From positions 1-8,386 of the forward strand of contig JASHVP010000114.1 of the NCBI GenBank assembly GCA_030044475.1: 8,386 nucleotides of DNA, in the 5' to 3' direction. The notes below the pieces were generated by a model. The model made no database searches, was not told where the DNA came from, and saw nothing but the letters and a program-made list of their open reading frames with translations. The DNA is from Thermoplasmata archaeon. GTDB taxonomy: Archaea; Thermoplasmatota; Thermoplasmata; Lutacidiplasmatales; UBA184. Position numbers and translations under genes: made by a program. Below, piece after piece: positions 6,094-8,386 of the stretch; position 1 is the stretch's first letter, and each line of letters opens with the position of its first letter.

Positions 6094-7196
6094 CCGCCTC
6101 CCATCGGGGCGCCCGCGCGACGCCGGTAGAGCAGGTAGGCGAAGAACGGTGCGCCGGCGAACGCCGTGAAGATCCCGATTGGCAGCACGCTCGAGGGGAA
6201 CACCCACAGGGAGAGGTCGCGGGCGCCGAGCAGGAACGCCCCGCCGATGATCGCCGAGCCCGGGACCACCAGACGATAGTCGGTCCCGAACAGCCGCCGG
6301 ACGATGTGGGGGGAAACGAGCCCGACGAAGCCGATCACCCCCGTGAACGCCACGGCGACGGCCGTCGTCAGGGAGGTGAGCAGGATGAGACGCATCCGGA
6401 CCCGGCGGGCATCGACCCCGAGGCTCTGCGCGACGTCGTTCCCGAGCTGGAGGAGGTTGAGCTCGCGGCCCTGGAGGGCGAGCAGGGTGCCCGTGATCAG
6501 CACGGTCCCGAGCACGATGCCGTCGACGGGCCAGGTGCCGCTCCCGATGTTGCCGAGGAGCCAGAAATCGACCTGCAGGCTCCCCGTCGGGTTCAGGAGG
6601 AGGAGCAGCGAGAGCACGGAGGAGAGGAAGCTCGAGAGCGCCACGCCGGTGAGCAGGAGCGTCTCCACCGAACCGAACCGGCTCCGGGCCGCGAGGAGGA
6701 TCACTGCCCCGGTCGCCAGCGACCCGAGGAACGCGAACAGCGGGAGGACGAGGTCCTGCTGGGGCACGTCGACCTGAAAGACGAAGACGAACGCCGCTCC
6801 GACGGTCCCTCCGGAGGAGATCCCCAGCAGGAACGGGTCGGCGAGCGGGTTGCGGAAGACGCCCTGGAGGCTCGCTCCCGAGGCGCCGAGGGCCGCCCCC
6901 GCCCCGAGCGCCAGCAGGACCTCGGGGAGGCGGGCCTCCCAGACGATCTCGTTGTACGCCGTGCAGAGCGTCGGGGAGACCGAGTAGCCCGCGCAGGGAC
7001 TCGCGAACAGCGCGCCGCCCGACAGATGCTGCAGCAGGATCCGCAGGACGATCTCGGGCGGGATCGTGACGTTCCCGACGAGCGGCGAGAACAGGAGCGC
7101 CGCCGCCAGGACCGCCGCCAGGGCGACGGCGGGCCACCAGCGCCTCCGACGCGCGACCGGGGGGGGAGCCTCGAGCGGTGCGGTCGGGTCCCCCAC
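6090..7196 (-). CDS. btuC: FecCD/BtuC-family ABC transporter permease
   Basis: A 368-residue polytopic membrane protein forming the channel half of the importer as a homodimer. The family signature LGASGASLQGVFRNPLADPFLLGISSG (103-129, cited in part: LQGVFRNPLADP at 110-121) is clear, as is the coupling region for the ATPase near GNDVAQSLGVDARRVR in the second half and GFVGLVSPHIVRRL after it. Roughly ten hydrophobic segments can be traced, the first at about 21-40 behind an Arg cluster (16-19) that should stay in the cytoplasm. Start is a GTG nine bases after the binding-protein stop; no Shine-Dalgarno site is seen and no earlier start is possible without overlapping that gene. The loop between the first segment and the family motif carries two cysteines, C68 and C78, predicted to face outside. 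Family identity is firm; FecCD permeases serve cobalamin, heme and siderophores and the sequence alone does not separate these. Confidence 0.93.
   Translation of the reverse strand: MGDPTAPLEAPPPVARRRRWWPAVALAAVLAAALLFSPLVGNVTIPPEIVLRILLQHLSGGALFASPCAGYSVSPTLCTAYNEIVWEARLPEVLLALGAGAALGASGASLQGVFRNPLADPFLLGISSGGTVGAAFVFVFQVDVPQQDLVLPLFAFLGSLATGAVILLAARSRFGSVETLLLTGVALSSFLSSVLSLLLLLNPTGSLQVDFWLLGNIGSGTWPVDGIVLGTVLITGTLLALQGRELNLLQLGNDVAQSLGVDARRVRMRLILLTSLTTAVAVAFTGVIGFVGLVSPHIVRRLFGTDYRLVVPGSAIIGGAFLLGARDLSLWVFPSSVLPIGIFTAFAGAPFFAYLLYRRRAGAPMGGG
6097..6101 (-). promoter_or_regulatory. Shine-Dalgarno-like GGAGG before the ATPase gene
   Basis: GGAGG on the minus strand ends three bases before ATG 6093, inside the last codons of the permease (the Gly run GAPMGGG). 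It is the only good ribosome-binding match in front of a start in this window and sits at an internal operon start, where a leadered mechanism is needed. The spacing is shorter than ideal. Confidence 0.45.
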
Positions 7197-7205
7197 GGAG
7201 GTCTC

Positions 7206-8234
7206 TTACGACGCGCTCGGGTGCAGGATGCCGATCAGGGCCGGCAGACCGAGCAGGATCATGGTCGGGTCCGCTTCCGTCAAGTAGTTCGAGTTCAGGC
7301 CGTACACCTGGCCGTCCTGGACCGCTCCGAAGTCCGACCAGAACATGCCGGTCGCGTAGGTGGACTCGTTGAGACCGTACCCGGTCCCGTAGACGATGAT
7401 CGACGGATTGTCGACCAGCACCTGCTCGGGGGAGAGCTCCGGATACGGCAGTGTGGCGTCGGCCGAGATGCTCGTCCCGCACGCCAGCTCGATCAGCGAC
7501 TCGCCGAACGTTCCGGGACCATAGCTCCAGTAGCCGCTGCTGTCGACCGAGTAGGTCACCAGGACCGTCGGGAACGCGACGCCCTCGTTCGTGAGGTTCG
7601 TCGCGAGCAGGGTCGCGTTGCCCAAGTCGGACGAGAGCTGATCGTTGAGAGCGCTGGCGGCCGGACCGACGCCGAAGATCTCTCCCAGCAGGGAGACGTC
7701 GATCTCGATCCCGCTCAACGAGGCGGGCTGGAGCATCACGACCGGGATCCCGAACGTGGCGCTCATCGTCTCCACGTCGGAGACCGAGACGATCGTCGCC
7801 GCGAAGACGACCTCGGGCGTCAGGTTCAGGAGCTGCTCGACGACGAGCGGGTCCGCCTCGACGCACATCGACGGCGAGAGATTCCAGAGCTGGATCTGGT
7901 CCGGCGAGTAGTCGCCGGAGAGACCCCCGAACTCCGGCGTCGAGCAATCGACCCCGACCACGTGGCTCCGGAGCCCGAGCCGGAACATCGAGTCCATGAT
8001 GTTGGGGCCCAGCACGACCACGCGACTCGGGTCGTACGGAACGGTGACCGTCCGGCCCAGGTCGTCGGTCACGGTGACGGTGCCCGGGGTGCCCGGCGAC
8101 GGCTTCAACTCGTAGTAGACGGCGGTCGCCGCGACGGCGGCTCCGGCCGCCAGCAGAACTCCGACGGCGAACGCGGTGACGGAGATCGTCCGGGGACGAG
8201 GGGCGGGCGCGGTGGACGGGGGAATCAAAGACAT
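7206..8234 (-). CDS. btuF: Membrane-anchored periplasmic-binding-protein-type receptor (BtuF/FhuD family)
   Basis: A 342-residue solute-binding protein that captures a metal chelate outside the membrane and delivers it to the permease. Residues 1-16 are Pro/Arg-containing and cytoplasmic; 17-40 form one hydrophobic segment without a lipobox cysteine, so it is probably an uncleaved anchor. A Pro/Gly/Thr linker (44-52) precedes the binding domain, which opens in family style with VTVTDDLGRTVTVPYDPSRVVVLG (53-76; core DDLGRTVTVP) and SMFRLGLRSHVVGVD (82-97), and carries LVVEQLLNLTPEVVFA (130-145), the usual 'location of the substrate is claimed' strand, plus a second lobe ending near 320. Five N-glycosylation sequons (N118, N137, N206, N213, N289) suit an archaeal surface protein. 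Cysteines are C97, C124 and C252. ATG 8234 has a TATA-like box 28 nt upstream and no Shine-Dalgarno site. First gene of the importer operon. Substrate unproven. Confidence 0.9.
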   Translation of the reverse strand: MSLIPPSTAPAPRPRTISVTAFAVGVLLAAGAAVAATAVYYELKPSPGTPGTVTVTDDLGRTVTVPYDPSRVVVLGPNIMDSMFRLGLRSHVVGVDCSTPEFGGLSGDYSPDQIQLWNLSPSMCVEADPLVVEQLLNLTPEVVFAATIVSVSDVETMSATFGIPVVMLQPASLSGIEIDVSLLGEIFGVGPAASALNDQLSSDLGNATLLATNLTNEGVAFPTVLVTYSVDSSGYWSYGPGTFGESLIELACGTSISADATLPYPELSPEQVLVDNPSIIVYGTGYGLNESTYATGMFWSDFGAVQDGQVYGLNSNYLTEADPTMILLGLPALIGILHPSAS

Positions 8235-8259
8235 TAGAATGTACGCAAACAGAATTGAA

Positions 8260-8265
8260 CATAAG
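8260..8265 (-). promoter_or_regulatory. TATA-like box of the importer operon
   Basis: On the minus strand CTTATG, within AACCCTTATGTTCAA, is centred about 28 nt before ATG 8234. The surrounding 8235-8270 stretch is clearly more AT-rich than the rest of the window. Together with the lack of a Shine-Dalgarno site this suggests a leaderless transcript for the binding-protein, permease and ATPase genes. Confidence 0.55.
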
Positions 8266-8297
8266 GGTTGCTGCGAAGCTCCCGGTCCGTCCCTCCG

Positions 8298-8322
8298 CGG
8301 ACAACAAAGGCTATCTTGTCCG
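8298..8322. repeat. Inverted repeat CGGACAA / TTGTCCG with 11-base spacer
   Basis: Perfect 7-bp arms at 8298-8304 and 8316-8322. It lies upstream of the importer's TATA-like box, so with a leaderless start it would be outside the RNA and would act, if at all, as a protein-binding site. The left arm can alternatively pair with GTCCG at 8285-8289. Confidence 0.6.
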
Positions 8323-8348
8323 GCTCTCCCCGACCGGTCGGAGGGAGC
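8323..8348. repeat. 26-bp imperfect palindrome with a perfect 12-bp core
   Basis: The core CCGACCGGTCGG (8330-8341) is self-complementary, and the symmetry extends to 8323-8348 with 11 of 13 pairs matching. It has no loop, which suits a dimeric DNA-binding protein better than a hairpin. It directly abuts the preceding inverted repeat and lies about 90-115 bp upstream of the binding-protein start. Confidence 0.6.
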
Positions 8349-8386
8349 ATAGGCTAATCTGGCAGACCAGCGGGCTCCAGTCAGGG

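Larger units (their letters stand above)
8235..8386. other. Gene-free region upstream of the importer operon
   Basis: These 152 bases up to the window edge contain no convincing coding frame or RNA gene. They hold the TATA-like box, two adjacent dyads, and two copies of an AGGCTA-containing word (AGGCTATCT at 8308-8316, AGGCTAATCT at 8351-8360). No cobalamin riboswitch core was recognised. A divergent gene could begin just beyond the edge. Confidence 0.6.

Noticed and set aside
6093..8307. A single 1169-residue open frame on the minus strand covering 4798-8307
   Set aside because: Only its last 431 residues are a real protein. The part beyond 6093 is out of frame with the clearly recognisable permease and binding-protein genes and is rich in Arg, Gly and Pro, as expected of a GC-driven shadow frame.
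8235..8386. Cobalamin riboswitch before the importer operon
   Set aside because: No conserved B12-box-like core was seen, and the TATA-like box 28 nt from the ATG leaves no room for a leader RNA.
8359..8386. A tRNA or small RNA at the right edge, prompted by CTGGCAGACCAG
   Set aside because: Only a 4-bp stem with a 4-base loop; no tRNA arms or T-loop sequence, and the sequence ends too soon.
1..8386. CRISPR array, insertion sequence, phage or defence system
   Set aside because: No regularly spaced repeats, transposase motifs, integrase or known defence-protein motifs were found on either strand.

Overview
The window is a compact, very GC-rich stretch of what is most likely an archaeal chromosome. 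A high-GC member of the Thermoplasmatota or a related euryarchaeal lineage fits best. The reasons are an Lhr-type DEVH helicase, an archaeal-looking winged-helix regulator, a solute-binding protein with an N-terminal membrane anchor and several N-glycosylation sequons, almost no Shine-Dalgarno sites, and weak AT-rich boxes about 25-30 nt in front of start codons, as in leaderless archaeal genes. The lineage is an inference from gene content. The high GC leaves long open frames on the wrong strand, which are not genes.

Layout. (1) Positions 1-478, minus: the first 159 residues of an Lhr-family helicase, cut by the window edge just before the His of its DEVH box. (2) 519-956, minus: a PPC/DUF296-domain protein. 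It is divergent from (3) 1037-1864, plus: a LarE-type PP-loop sulfur transferase, whose stop overlaps the start of (4) 1861-3909, plus: UvrB, the damage-verifying helicase of nucleotide excision repair. (5) 3965-4801, plus: a winged-helix protein of uncertain target. (6) 8234 down to 4798, minus: a three-gene ABC importer of the BtuF-BtuC-BtuD / siderophore type, encoding a membrane-anchored binding protein, a FecCD-type permease, and an ATPase with an extra C-terminal domain of about 155-160 residues. The regulator and ATPase genes converge and share the four bases CTAG, which hold both stop codons.

How the genes work together. The binding protein, permease and ATPase form one importer for a large metal chelate: cobalamin, or an iron-siderophore or heme compound. 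The extra domain on the ATPase resembles the extension on haloarchaeal cobalamin ATPases and tilts the call towards corrinoids. LarE and UvrB appear translationally coupled but have no known common pathway. LarE keeps three cysteines in the pattern associated with an iron-sulfur-cluster form of the enzyme. The 152 bases upstream of the importer hold no gene but contain two adjacent dyads and a short repeat, candidate control sites for metal- or vitamin-dependent regulation.

No CRISPR array, insertion sequence, phage gene, RNA gene or recognisable riboswitch was seen. Most of the window is ordinary housekeeping and transport; the points worth following are the ATPase extension, the three-cysteine LarE linked to uvrB, and the dyads upstream of the importer.
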